Positions 9,215 through 18,267 of a stretch of DNA of 64,000 bases are shown here, piece by piece. Position 1 is the stretch's first letter. Each line of letters begins with the position of its first letter. Source of the DNA: a virus. A program made the position numbers and the translations under genes. Under the pieces are notes generated by a model. That model did not search any database. It had not been told where the DNA came from and worked only from the letters and a program-made list of their open reading frames with translations. The stretch is taken from the IMG/VR virus record IMGVR_UViG_3300037189_016726, positions 22,751 through 86,750 of that record; one strand, given 5' to 3'.

Positions 9215-10206
9215 TTTTTCGAAACCTCGTAAATAGTGTTAAATACTTTATTCCATTTATCAATGAATGCTTGCTCTGAAAATTGATTAAGGATAGTATT
9301 CCTAGCTTCTTGACCAATATTCTTCCTAATATTCTCATCATCCATTATAAGTTTTAGATATTGTTTTAGTTCGTTCTCATCATTAGAAATATATCCATTT
9401 TTCCCATTTTGTACAATTTCTGGAATCATACATGTTGAAGTAGAAACTATGGCACACCCACAAGACATTGCCTCTAACAAAGATGTTGGTATGGGGCTTA
9501 ATGTTGAACTATTAAAATAAACACAGCATTTGTTGTATTCTTCTACTAATTCTTCTGTTGATGAAGCTGAAACTGATAATCCGTCAGTTTCGCCAACTAA
9601 TCTTGTTGATAATCCGCTGGTTACTCTTTTCCAGCCGCTATAATTTAAACAGTAGTCACGATTAACAAAATCATTAGCAACTGTTAGTATATCTTTATTT
9701 TTTTCTATTTTAGCTGGTTTAAATAATTCAGTATCAATTCCATGATGTATTACTGTTGATGGGGCATTTATATCCCACTCTTTTTGAGAGTATTCCGATA
9801 TGAATACATTTATATCACCAATCATATTCCTCATTGCTTCGATATCTTTTTCTGATATGGTTTGAGGTGTAGGAAGAGTATGTTCTAATACTATAATTGG
9901 TAACATTAAAGATTGATTAATCTGTTTGGCTATTTGATATTGCCAAAATTTACTTTGTACTAATATAAAATCATACGATATGTATTCACAAACTCGTTCT
10001 TCTGGGAGAATATGATAATTTTGCGGTGTTTGTATTTGATTGGTATTCCACTTTTTCCCATTCTTGATATTGAATGAATAAAAGTTATGTCCAGTTTTTG
10101 CTAACTGAGTCTCATATCTTTCATGAGTTGGAAATGTTAATATATTGTACTTCTTGTCGCTTGAGGTATTACAAACGTCAATTATTCTTTTAACACTATT
10201 TATCAT
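9211..10206 (-). CDS. GT-B glycosyltransferase, family 4-like
   Basis: The C-terminal half has the GT4 nucleotide-sugar signature: FNSSTLSPIPTSLLEAMSCG, then CAIVSTSTCMIPEIV and NGYI. The catalytic glutamate is expected in LLEAMSCG. The N-terminal half is the acceptor domain and carries VLEHTLPTP and FISEYSQKEW. At 331 residues it is a compact GT-B enzyme with no membrane segment. It overlaps both neighbours by four to eleven bases, forming a run of three GT4-type genes. Substrates are unknown. Confidence 0.88.
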   Translation of the reverse strand: MINSVKRIIDVCNTSSDKKYNILTFPTHERYETQLAKTGHNFYSFNIKNGKKWNTNQIQTPQNYHILPEERVCEYISYDFILVQSKFWQYQIAKQINQSLMLPIIVLEHTLPTPQTISEKDIEAMRNMIGDINVFISEYSQKEWDINAPSTVIHHGIDTELFKPAKIEKNKDILTVANDFVNRDYCLNYSGWKRVTSGLSTRLVGETDGLSVSASSTEELVEEYNKCCVYFNSSTLSPIPTSLLEAMSCGCAIVSTSTCMIPEIVQNGKNGYISNDENELKQYLKLIMDDENIRKNIGQEARNTILNQFSEQAFIDKWNKVFNTIYEVSKK

Positions 10207-11311
10207 TGAGTAGTTCCTTTATCATGCTCCCAACATTCTTATATGAAAATTTTTCTGCAATTTTTGCACCGGCTCGTCTATCCAGACTTGATCTATTTTC
10301 ATAATAGAATCTCATAGCTTTTTTAATTTCATGTTCGCTTGGAATAAACCATTCTTCTCTACCGGTAAAAATATCCATAAATGCCGGATCAGAATGACTA
10401 CATATTGAGTATATACCGTTGATAAGAGTTCCAGTATTTTTATCTTCACTATCTATGAATTCTGCTGGGCCACCCTCTTTGCTACATATGGGAGTTTTTC
10501 CATATCTCATAGCGTCAAAAGATGGTATAGACCATCCTTCGCCGTGGGATGGAGCAACAAAGCAATCACAAGAGTTATGCAATACATCGATGAGCTTATC
10601 ATCAATATCATCACCAATAATTAGTTCTTTGTGATAGCTCTCAATGTTTTTATACATCCTAAGTTCTTTTTTGATGTTGGTACATAAACTCTCACAATGT
10701 TTAACAATGTCAACTCCAGATACTCCATGTTTTTTGATTTTTAGTACCAAAGACACTGGCTCAAAGTTAGCAAATTCGCTATGAAAACATCTTATGATTG
10801 ATTCAATATTTTTCCTATCATTGAGTTCACCAATGTAATAGAATTTAAAATTGTTATTCGGAAATTTTAGTTTTGACTCAATTGGGCATTTTTTTGTTAC
10901 ATCAAAAGCGTGTGGAACGATATTTATTTTTTTGCTAAATCCATCATATTTTAGACTTTGCATCAAATTTTTATTTGGAACCCAAACCTCATCCATATTT
11001 TGTAAACAAACAAACCAAGGATTATAAAGCGATGAACTAGATTCTCCAACAAAATAAGCTATGTTTTTCTTAAATTTTTGAGTACCAACCATATGGTGAG
11101 GTAATACGTGCTGTATACAAACATCTATATTGTCAAGCGATTTATTTTCTAGTTCTAGTATGGTATTTGGTATTTTTGGATTATTGTTTGTTAGTTTTAT
11201 ATTCCTACATGTTACATCTATACCAACACTATTCATGGCTAAGATTAGATCTATAGCCGCTTTGGACCACCCGCTTCCTTCTTTATAATGCCCTATATAT
11301 AAAACTCTCAT
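10196..11311 (-). CDS. GT-B glycosyltransferase, family 4-like
   Basis: The 371-residue protein begins MRVLYIGHYKEGSGWSKAA, the glycine loop of a GT-B acceptor domain. Its C-terminal signature is CFVAPSHGEGWSIPSFDAM, with the GEGW motif typical of GT4 mannosyl- or glucosyltransferases, then GGPAEF. It overlaps the next gene by four bases and the preceding one by eleven. It is probably a cytoplasmic retaining transferase working with its neighbours on one glycan. The specific sugar cannot be read from the sequence. Confidence 0.9.
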   Translation of the reverse strand: MRVLYIGHYKEGSGWSKAAIDLILAMNSVGIDVTCRNIKLTNNNPKIPNTILELENKSLDNIDVCIQHVLPHHMVGTQKFKKNIAYFVGESSSSLYNPWFVCLQNMDEVWVPNKNLMQSLKYDGFSKKINIVPHAFDVTKKCPIESKLKFPNNNFKFYYIGELNDRKNIESIIRCFHSEFANFEPVSLVLKIKKHGVSGVDIVKHCESLCTNIKKELRMYKNIESYHKELIIGDDIDDKLIDVLHNSCDCFVAPSHGEGWSIPSFDAMRYGKTPICSKEGGPAEFIDSEDKNTGTLINGIYSICSHSDPAFMDIFTGREEWFIPSEHEIKKAMRFYYENRSSLDRRAGAKIAEKFSYKNVGSMIKELLNDK

Positions 11312-12963
11312 TTGATTAGCTCCAACCTTTTTTGTTCCCAGTGATTTCTTCTGTTACATAGATTAACCATATAATTATATGCTATTTCAAAATTGAAAGG
11401 ATTTCTTGAAAGCTTTCCATCAAAAGCTGCGGCACTTTCGTTGTAATACATACCGCCAGTAGTAGCTGTAGAAGTTTGATACATCAAATCTCTTATTAGT
11501 CTAGCTTCCATAAATGAGTTTAGTTTTTCTGGTTCGCATAAAACTTCTGAAATTAACCAACGGGCTAAACTTTCATGAGTTGTATTTTGTGGTATTTCTT
11601 CTGGTTTTGGTTGTGGTTGTTTTATTCTAGGTTTTGATTTCCAAGTTAATTCTTCTGGTAATATCTCAACGCTATCAAAATAGTCTTCCCAAGCCTTTCC
11701 GCTTTTATCCCACTGATAATGTTTTAAGAACGCTTGTCTAGTTTCAAAACCGTGCTTTCTTCTGATTGAAGATGGCTGGCTAAAGAACTCTATTAATTTC
11801 TGAGCGGCTAGTTCGTTATCTGGAACAGCCCTTAAACATCCCGTTTCTAATTCTTTATATAGAGCTTTTGGTTTTAGTGGTATGCCACCAAGATTCCTCA
11901 CAACACTTTCCATAGCTGAATAGTCTATAGACATTACTGGAACTCCACACGCGGCAGCTTCAACTTGTGGTAATCCAAACCCTTCACAATTTGCATATTG
12001 AACGTATATATCAAATAGATTGATAATCTTAGATAAATCCTCATAGTCAACACCATTCTTAACATTTGATAATGTTGCTCCAAATTTACCAGTAAATGGA
12101 GATTGAGCAATAGCCCCTTTGAATAGTGATGGAAATGGTTTTCCGGTTTGTCCACATATATAGGTGAATAAAACTTTTGAGGATAATTTATACTGTTGTA
12201 GTAATTCTGGAATATCCCATCCTAAATCTGGATAGCTTGTATGACAATACAACATATACTTTGAATTATCTTTGACACTATCTAAAAGTATTCTAAAGGC
12301 TTCAAATAGATCTGGATATAATTTGCGTCTTTGGTTACGCATAACCGTGCCAATTATTTTATACTCTGGATCGATTCCATAGCTTTCTCTTAACAAGTCC
12401 CTATTATCTATTGGTTGATATGCTGGATGAGCAGAGGGTGGAGATATTCCAAGATAATTGATTTTACCACCAGATTGTTCTTTTAATACCTCTCCAGCCC
12501 ATTCTGAGTATGTTAAGCAAGCATCTGCTGATTGATATGTTGCAACCCATTGTCTAGCTTGAGGTCTTGCATCAACTGTTGGCATAATACACCACTTAAA
12601 AAATGGTCTATATGGAGATCGTTCAGCAAAATCAAGCATCCAAAAGTCTCTGATATCACAAACAATATCTGGTTTAAAATCTAAACATGTTGGTTCAAAA
12701 GCATACTCTCCAAATTGAGCTATTGGATTTCCATGATATTGCCTTTTCTCTTCCTCGCTAGCATTTTTATGAGGTATTGTTCCATAAAACTTCCAAGGAA
12801 TTTCTGATGCTCTGGGATCATTTTGTTCGCCATATGCTGCTAATTCTGCTAATTCGTACTTACCAGTACTATGAAGATAATTTAATATCTCCCTAGTATA
12901 TGTAGCATATCCGGTATTTAAAAATGTAGCCTCACTACAAAATAGAATTCTCTTTTTTCTCAT
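11308..12963 (-). CDS. Large GT4-type glycosyltransferase (551 aa)
   Basis: The N-terminal GT-B domain begins KRILFCSEATFLNTGYATY. The nucleotide-sugar domain holds VQYANCEGFGLPQVEAAACG and PVMSIDYSAMESVV near residues 325-360. A C-terminal extension of about 120 residues follows, with a Pro/Lys/Gln-rich linker and a helical tail that is not part of the standard fold. The extension may recruit a partner or acceptor protein. It overlaps both neighbours by four bases. Family level is confident; the substrate is unknown. Confidence 0.9.
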   Translation of the reverse strand: MRKKRILFCSEATFLNTGYATYTREILNYLHSTGKYELAELAAYGEQNDPRASEIPWKFYGTIPHKNASEEEKRQYHGNPIAQFGEYAFEPTCLDFKPDIVCDIRDFWMLDFAERSPYRPFFKWCIMPTVDARPQARQWVATYQSADACLTYSEWAGEVLKEQSGGKINYLGISPPSAHPAYQPIDNRDLLRESYGIDPEYKIIGTVMRNQRRKLYPDLFEAFRILLDSVKDNSKYMLYCHTSYPDLGWDIPELLQQYKLSSKVLFTYICGQTGKPFPSLFKGAIAQSPFTGKFGATLSNVKNGVDYEDLSKIINLFDIYVQYANCEGFGLPQVEAAACGVPVMSIDYSAMESVVRNLGGIPLKPKALYKELETGCLRAVPDNELAAQKLIEFFSQPSSIRRKHGFETRQAFLKHYQWDKSGKAWEDYFDSVEILPEELTWKSKPRIKQPQPKPEEIPQNTTHESLARWLISEVLCEPEKLNSFMEARLIRDLMYQTSTATTGGMYYNESAAAFDGKLSRNPFNFEIAYNYMVNLCNRRNHWEQKRLELIK

Positions 12964-13625
12964 TCTAAAAATCCCGTTTCTCTGTTGTAATTTTCATATC
13001 TTGAATATGCTATTAATTTACGATCATAAGTGCAAACGTATCTATTACTATCTTTATTCAAATACTCTTGACCAAATTGTATTTTTTCGTCACCATTAAT
13101 GAAAATTCCCTCATGAGGTTCCGAACCTAAATAATCTGTTATGTTATCGTACATACATTTTGTTGTATGTCCAATATAAGAAGGGGTTATAACTGGATTT
13201 GGTCCATGATAAAACATATCGTCTATACAACTATGAATGATTTTATTCTGTGGCTCACAAAATAACAGTGCTTGAAAAATATGATTTCTTGGCAACATAG
13301 CTGAGATAATACTAAAAAAAGAAACCCTATCTTCTATAATTTCTGATATTGGAAATTGATGCTCAATATCTATATCGCAATAATATCCACCAAATTTATA
13401 TAGATAACAATATCTGAAAAAATCACCTTTGTTATATCCTAATTTAATCTCATTGAAGAAATCAAGATACTTTTTTTCATAATTATCATTGAGGAATACT
13501 TTTATATCGTCATCATCATAGAATACAATATCCTTATCTGGATTTAACCTTGCTATATTATCTATGATATAGTTGGGTATATCACGATTTTTCCAAGTTA
13601 AAACAATAGTATTCGGTATACTCAT
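12960..13625 (-). CDS. GT32-like (OCH1/capsular type) glycosyltransferase
   Basis: The sequence begins with the GT32 start strand (IPNTIVLTWKNRDIP). It has a FYDDDD segment and the defining DXD motif in KFGGYYCDIDIEHQ at residues 78-90, preceded by DFFRYCYLYKFGG. This matches the Gly_transf_sug (OCH1-like) family, which adds hexoses from a nucleotide sugar. It is 221 residues, overlaps the adjacent large GT4 gene by four bases, and its start touches the SSB stop. It is the first sugar-transfer gene after the replication block. Confidence 0.88.
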   Translation of the reverse strand: MSIPNTIVLTWKNRDIPNYIIDNIARLNPDKDIVFYDDDDIKVFLNDNYEKKYLDFFNEIKLGYNKGDFFRYCYLYKFGGYYCDIDIEHQFPISEIIEDRVSFFSIISAMLPRNHIFQALLFCEPQNKIIHSCIDDMFYHGPNPVITPSYIGHTTKCMYDNITDYLGSEPHEGIFINGDEKIQFGQEYLNKDSNRYVCTYDRKLIAYSRYENYNRETGFLE

Positions 13626-13936
13626 TAGTCTTCAAAGTCTTGATTACAGAAATCAAACTCGTTGATTCTAAATATAACTCGCTGATCTTCTTTCGAAATA
13701 TTTTTTGCGGAAGCGTGAACATTAAGTTTTGTTCCTTTTGTGGCATACTTTTCCAAAGTTTCAGCACCGGTATGCCAAGCTTCACACCAAACATATGTTG
13801 GTATTCTATTTTTCTCTCCGCTTTTGGTTTTTCTATAAGTATAGACAACCAGTTCAAACTCTGCAAGAGTAACCCCATCAACATCTGATATGGTGGGGTT
13901 CTCAGTTAAATATCCGGTAAAGCAACATATATTCAT
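13625..13936 (-). CDS. ssb: Single-stranded DNA-binding protein (OB fold), copy A
   Basis: The 103-residue protein has the SSB core pattern: ICCFTGYLTENP, an AEFELVVYT strand, YVWCEAWHTGAETLEKYATKGTKL and a short acidic end (FDFCNQDFED). The acidic tail is what bacterial SSBs use to recruit partners. It lies directly downstream of the split DNA polymerase gene, fitting a replication role. A second SSB-type gene lies at 49114-49449. The start has a GGAG site. Confidence 0.8.
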   Translation of the reverse strand: MNICCFTGYLTENPTISDVDGVTLAEFELVVYTYRKTKSGEKNRIPTYVWCEAWHTGAETLEKYATKGTKLNVHASAKNISKEDQRVIFRINEFDFCNQDFED

Positions 13937-13987
13937 CTATTTATCTCCTATCTTTGTATATTAGCAGGTACAGCTTAAAAAAACACA

Positions 13988-15547
13988 TCAAATCTCATGA
14001 ATTTGGTTGATTATGAAAGACGAATCATGGTCAGCAACGCTACCGCAAAAGATTAGATTATTCCCCTCGTATAGTACGTATTTGTATTTTTCTTTGACTT
14101 TTGGGAATACTATAACACTATCAAGTATACATGAGTCATCTTCTATTGTTAAAAATGACATCATTTGCCCCTTTGATTCACCCTTAGTTATTTTATAGTC
14201 AGAAACTCTTTGAACATTAGCAACTACGCACAAATCTTTACCCTTCTTACCATTAACAATATCTTTACATGTTGTGTTAGCCGCAGAGGTATCCGATGTT
14301 TCAATCTTTGTCATTGTTACTGGACAACCCAAGAATTTAACTTCTTGATCTATTAACCAACTTGGTTCATCCTCCAAGTCATATGGAGGATTTACCAAAA
14401 GCTGTATCTCATTCTCTATAAATTGTTTTCTATCAGCTTTGCTTGTTCCACCACCCTCTTTTTTAGTTGGAGCTAAGTCTTTCAAGCAATCGATAAATGT
14501 TTTCCATTTTTTAGATGGATACTGATTTAATATCCACGTTTTCTCAGCCTGTGTCAGATTTTTAAATATGTCATAATCATATAGCGCTTTATTCCTGCTA
14601 ATTTTTTCTGAAAAATCACGATAGAATCCTATAGACGCTAACGCTTTAAATGATGTTGAACTAACGTTAGAACTAAAGTATATCAATAGTTCAACCCATG
14701 AGAATTTGGTTATTTTCTTATTAGCAATTTTTTCAGCCTCACTAATAGCTTCTATTAACTTGTCGCCCGTTTTACCAGTTAATGATTTGATATCTTTAAT
14801 TCCAAAGTATATCTTGCCATTCTTAAAATTGAACTTTGTGTCAAAGTTTGCAAGACTTGGAGTTCTTACTTGTATATCAAATAACTTCGCTTCCGAAATA
14901 AGCTCATAAACCTCTTGATGAGGGTCTTGTTTTTCATTAGCGTAATATAGGTATGATAAGAAGAATTCTGGAGTATTGTGAGCTTTATAATACGCACTCC
15001 AGTACGAACATACAGCATAAGATATGCTATGAGACTTATTAAAAGCATATCTAGCGGACTTCTCAATCCATCCGAAAATTTGTTCTGCTTCTTCTTTTGT
15101 TACCATACCAACTCGCTGTGATCCCTCAATGAATGATTTCTTAACTTCGTTCATGAGATCAGCCTTTTTCTTTCCGATGGCCTTACGAAGAACGTCAGCC
15201 TCTTGTAGATTGAAACCGGCGACCTTCTGGGCTATACGCATAGACTGCTCTTGATAAACTAGAACTCCATACGTTGGCTTTAAGATTTCTTCTAGAGATT
15301 CATGTAGGTACGTAACCTCTTCCCTGCCGTGTTTTCTATCCACGTAATGCTGAGTCATAGACTTTCCATCAACGAAAGCTTTTAATGTTCCCGGCCTAAT
15401 AATAGCAATAAGAGCAGACAGTTCTTCAATGTTGGTAGGAGCAACTTTCTTAGCCCAAGCTTTACCAAGATTACTTTCTAGCTGAAAAACACCTTTGGTC
15501 TTGCCTTCTGCAAATAATTGCCAAGTTTTTTTATCATTGTAGTCCAT
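13988..15547 (-). CDS. dnaE: DNA polymerase III alpha subunit, C-terminal half
   Basis: The protein opens with a short lead and then GVFQLES and IIRPGTL, which in full-length DnaE follow the palm domain. The fingers region follows (YGVLVYQEQSMRIAQKVAGF, then ADVLRKAIGKKK). The last 90 residues form an OB-fold-like end. ATG 15547 is preceded directly by an in-frame TAA, so it cannot extend upstream. With the N-terminal product (16568-18196) it adds up to about 1060 residues, close to a whole DnaE. The two halves must assemble, as no splicing signal is visible. It overlaps the upstream endonuclease gene by 14 bases. Confidence 0.92.
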   Translation of the reverse strand: MDYNDKKTWQLFAEGKTKGVFQLESNLGKAWAKKVAPTNIEELSALIAIIRPGTLKAFVDGKSMTQHYVDRKHGREEVTYLHESLEEILKPTYGVLVYQEQSMRIAQKVAGFNLQEADVLRKAIGKKKADLMNEVKKSFIEGSQRVGMVTKEEAEQIFGWIEKSARYAFNKSHSISYAVCSYWSAYYKAHNTPEFFLSYLYYANEKQDPHQEVYELISEAKLFDIQVRTPSLANFDTKFNFKNGKIYFGIKDIKSLTGKTGDKLIEAISEAEKIANKKITKFSWVELLIYFSSNVSSTSFKALASIGFYRDFSEKISRNKALYDYDIFKNLTQAEKTWILNQYPSKKWKTFIDCLKDLAPTKKEGGGTSKADRKQFIENEIQLLVNPPYDLEDEPSWLIDQEVKFLGCPVTMTKIETSDTSAANTTCKDIVNGKKGKDLCVVANVQRVSDYKITKGESKGQMMSFLTIEDDSCILDSVIVFPKVKEKYKYVLYEGNNLIFCGSVADHDSSFIINQIHEI

Positions 15548-15905
15548 TTAAATAATCCAATGCTCTGTGTAATAATATTGTACTATCATTTAGATGACCT
15601 AAAGCTCTATTACATTTATGACATAGCCATCCTCTAAATTTTTTAGTGGTATGGCAATGATCTACTACCCAAGGTCCAGAAGATTTACCACCTTCTCCAT
15701 TACATTCTTGTCCAGATCTTTGACATATTGGGCAATTATATGTTAAGTCTGGTTCTTTGTGTTCTTTTCTTAAGTTTTTACGCAACTTACTCATAGCATT
15801 ATTACAATTTTTACATTCAGATCTTGGATATGGTCTTCCACTATGTCTACTGAATTTATCTAGTGGCAATGATTGTTTGCATTTACTGCATATTTTATTT
15901 AACAT
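15534..15905 (-). CDS. Endonuclease VII-like HNH nuclease inserted between dnaE halves
   Basis: I choose ATG 15905 (MLNKICSKCKQSL). It shares 11 bases with the exonuclease stop and avoids a longer overlap. The protein has zinc-binding CSKC and CKNC pairs, then CPIC and the nuclease core VVDHCHTTKKFRGWLCHKCN, with ALGHLND at the end. This is the recombination endonuclease VII pattern, a family also used by free-standing homing endonucleases. Its place between the polymerase halves suggests it caused or marks the split. Whether it cuts intact dnaE alleles is inference. Confidence 0.85.
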   Translation of the reverse strand: MLNKICSKCKQSLPLDKFSRHSGRPYPRSECKNCNNAMSKLRKNLRKEHKEPDLTYNCPICQRSGQECNGEGGKSSGPWVVDHCHTTKKFRGWLCHKCNRALGHLNDSTILLHRALDYLNGLQ

Positions 15906-16575
15906 ATAGACCACCATTCGCAAATGCTTTATCAAAAGTTATGTTCTGATAGACTGATCGATGTGTTTTCATTAGCTTGATAAAGATGTTGGCCTCGTCC
16001 TTAACGTCTTGTAGAGCGTCGTGAGCATTTTCTTTGCTAAGACCCATTCTTTCTCGTAGAGAATCCATGCTAATTGACTTTACTGATGGATCACTTTCTG
16101 TCCAAACAAAAACATTATCCATAATATCAACCTTGTAAACTTTACTAAATAGTTTCTGCTGCTCTCTTTCCTTATCCCAAGGACCATACTCTTTACAGAG
16201 TCTATTGATAATATGCATATCAAATCCAAGAATATTAAAACCAACAGGAATAGGAGCAAAAAATGGATCGCCCTTCCAATTATATTGATCAACAAACTTG
16301 ACAAATTTTGACCATACAGACTTAATAGACGGTGCTTCTGCTAAAGCTTCTCTAGTTTTACCAGTAATTTTTAAAGCCTCATCTTGAAGAGGATCTAAAC
16401 CAAGAGATAAAGCTTCTTGATCATCAAGTATGGGTTTAATTTCACTATTAAATTGCCCTTTCATTGATAAGTTTCTACCATCAAGAGCTATTGCAGCAAT
16501 CTGTGTTGGTTGGGTTTTGTGTGGATTTCTTGAACCTGTTTCAAAATCAAATATAATATAATCTCTATTAGCCAT
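15895..16575 (-). CDS. DnaQ-type 3'-5' proofreading exonuclease
   Basis: The 226-residue protein has the three DEDDh exonuclease motifs: FDFETG near residues 9-14, NILGFDMHIINR near 115-125, and HDALQDVKDEANI near 182-194 with the catalytic histidine. Such enzymes remove mismatched 3' ends. It overlaps the stop of the polymerase N-terminal gene by eight bases and precedes the polymerase C-terminal gene, so it is made with both halves. The polymerase PHP domain has lost several metal-binding residues, which fits proofreading being supplied by this protein. Confidence 0.9.
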   Translation of the reverse strand: MANRDYIIFDFETGSRNPHKTQPTQIAAIALDGRNLSMKGQFNSEIKPILDDQEALSLGLDPLQDEALKITGKTREALAEAPSIKSVWSKFVKFVDQYNWKGDPFFAPIPVGFNILGFDMHIINRLCKEYGPWDKEREQQKLFSKVYKVDIMDNVFVWTESDPSVKSISMDSLRERMGLSKENAHDALQDVKDEANIFIKLMKTHRSVYQNITFDKAFANGGLYVK

Positions 16576-18196
16576 TTTTTACTCCGGTTAGGTCTTGTAT
16601 CATCATAATTTTGTCTAGTAAATTAATTCCTAGAACGTCAAACTTGACATGACCAAGAGCTTCTAGGTCTGTCATCTCCAACCCTGCAATTTTCTCAGAC
16701 GAATCACGCTGTTTAACCATTGGACAAACAGTATTTAACTTTTTAGCCGATATAACAACACCAGCGGCATGTTTACCTTGTGTTTTAAATGTTCCTTCAA
16801 TTTTGATGGCTTGATCAAAATATTCTGCATAGTTTCCTTCTAATTTACCATCATCATTTATATAGCAAAAATCTCTCAATTCATTAGCATTATTTATCAA
16901 TGCCCAACGTATGATTGATCTATGTTCATCATCCATATCCGCAAGCTGATCTGAAATTTCAGCTTCGTTAGGAATACTCTTTGTTATAGCATTCATTTCA
17001 CCAAAAGAACATGCCTCATTGATACGCAATACTTCTTTAATAGCACTTCTTCCCTGTAGTCTACCAAATGTGATCATTTGACTAACGTGGTCGCTACCAT
17101 ATTTCTTCTTAAGATATGAAATAACTTCATCACGTTTTTTGCCGGGAACGTCCATATCAATATCTGGCAGTGAGATATGGTCTTCACTATTTCGTCCAGC
17201 ATTATAAAATCTAGCAAACAATAGGTCAAATTCTATTGGATCAATCTTTGTTATTCCAATAAGATATGATATTAAACAACCGGCGGCAGAACCTCTACCG
17301 GGACCACAAAGCCAGCCCTGACTTTCACAGTAATGAATAATATCCCGAACTATTAGAAAATAACCGAATAGATTGGCACCCTTAATTACATCAAACTCCT
17401 CTTTAAATCTATCTAGATATTTCTGTTTATCTTCTGGCTTAGAAACCTTATCATTATCTATTAATAGACTTTTCCAACCGATGCGGCATAGTTCTTTTAA
17501 GTAGTCTTCTTCTGTTTGATCATTTGGACATGAGAACTTTGGCAAGTTGGGCTTACTAAGAATATCATAATCTTCGCACTGATTATAAATATCTTCCAGC
17601 TTATCTGTTTCTAATTCTTTTGATTCATCCTTATCAAGAACATAGAATGTGTCAGACATGAAGTAATTTAATTTATCCATATGGCTGTTCATATCTGAAC
17701 CAACATTTACATTCCCGCTCTTATCCTTTCTGATAGCTTTGTTAACTCTTGGTAGAGTTGTTTTCATATCAGAGCATAGCAATATTCTATGCAATTTAGC
17801 ATCTTCCCTATTGGTATAGTAGCTTATGGGAATAGACTTGCTTGGAGAATTAGAAAGTTTTATCAAGTTATTCTTATTGAATATTTTGTTAAATATCGCT
17901 TCTGACAAATCGCCATTTTCGTCAATAGATGATACCAACTCTATTAGGTCGTGCCACCCATCTTTATTCTTAGCAAATACCTTAAACTTATCAAAAGAGC
18001 ATCCTATTATTGGCTTAATGCCATTACTTTTACAAGCCTTATAAAAAGATATTGCGCCAGATATAGTCTTATGGTCGCAAATACCGCAAGCTATATAGCC
18101 ATTAGCTTTACACTTTTCTGCCAATTCTTCTGGCTTTGAAAAGCCTTTAAGTAAACTATAATGGGTATAGTTATTCAATGGAAACCAAGATGACAT
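16568..18196 (-). CDS. dnaE: DNA polymerase III alpha subunit, N-terminal half
   Basis: I choose ATG 18196 (MSSWFPLNNYTHYS) behind AAGGA over a TTG 18 bases upstream. An N-terminal PHP domain (YTHYSLLKGF, ICDHKTISG) is degenerate: the Asp of the usual YSLLDG is Lys, and the Glu after IIGC is Ser. The palm has CGPGRGSAAGCLISYLIG and LPDIDMD with two catalytic Asp. The third catalytic Asp is in HVKFDVLG, only 22 residues before the stop. The gene ends exactly between palm and fingers; the remainder is encoded at 13988-15547. It overlaps the exonuclease gene by eight bases. Confidence 0.93.
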   Translation of the reverse strand: MSSWFPLNNYTHYSLLKGFSKPEELAEKCKANGYIACGICDHKTISGAISFYKACKSNGIKPIIGCSFDKFKVFAKNKDGWHDLIELVSSIDENGDLSEAIFNKIFNKNNLIKLSNSPSKSIPISYYTNREDAKLHRILLCSDMKTTLPRVNKAIRKDKSGNVNVGSDMNSHMDKLNYFMSDTFYVLDKDESKELETDKLEDIYNQCEDYDILSKPNLPKFSCPNDQTEEDYLKELCRIGWKSLLIDNDKVSKPEDKQKYLDRFKEEFDVIKGANLFGYFLIVRDIIHYCESQGWLCGPGRGSAAGCLISYLIGITKIDPIEFDLLFARFYNAGRNSEDHISLPDIDMDVPGKKRDEVISYLKKKYGSDHVSQMITFGRLQGRSAIKEVLRINEACSFGEMNAITKSIPNEAEISDQLADMDDEHRSIIRWALINNANELRDFCYINDDGKLEGNYAEYFDQAIKIEGTFKTQGKHAAGVVISAKKLNTVCPMVKQRDSSEKIAGLEMTDLEALGHVKFDVLGINLLDKIMMIQDLTGVKNG

Positions 18197-18238
18197 ATTA
18201 TTCCTTATCTTCAATGTGTATGCTTACGCTATCAATCT

Positions 18239-18267
18239 ATTATACCGTCAACTCAACAACTTTACTA
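18239..18267 (-). promoter_or_regulatory. Candidate promoter for split-polymerase operon
   Basis: A perfect -10 box (TATAAT on the minus strand, 18239-18244) lies in the 68-base gap before the polymerase gene. The -35 position 17 bases away reads TAGTAA, a poor match (3 of 6). It is plausible because the gap starts a new functional block, but unproven. Confidence 0.4.

Noticed and set aside
13988-18196. Split intein as the cause of the two-part DnaE
   Set aside because: No intein motifs or Cys/Ser junction residues occur at the ends, the break lies between palm and fingers, and two independent genes lie between the halves.
13988-18196. Frameshift or sequencing error as the cause of the split
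   Set aside because: About 1 kb with two intact overlapping genes separates the halves, so a single-base error cannot join them.
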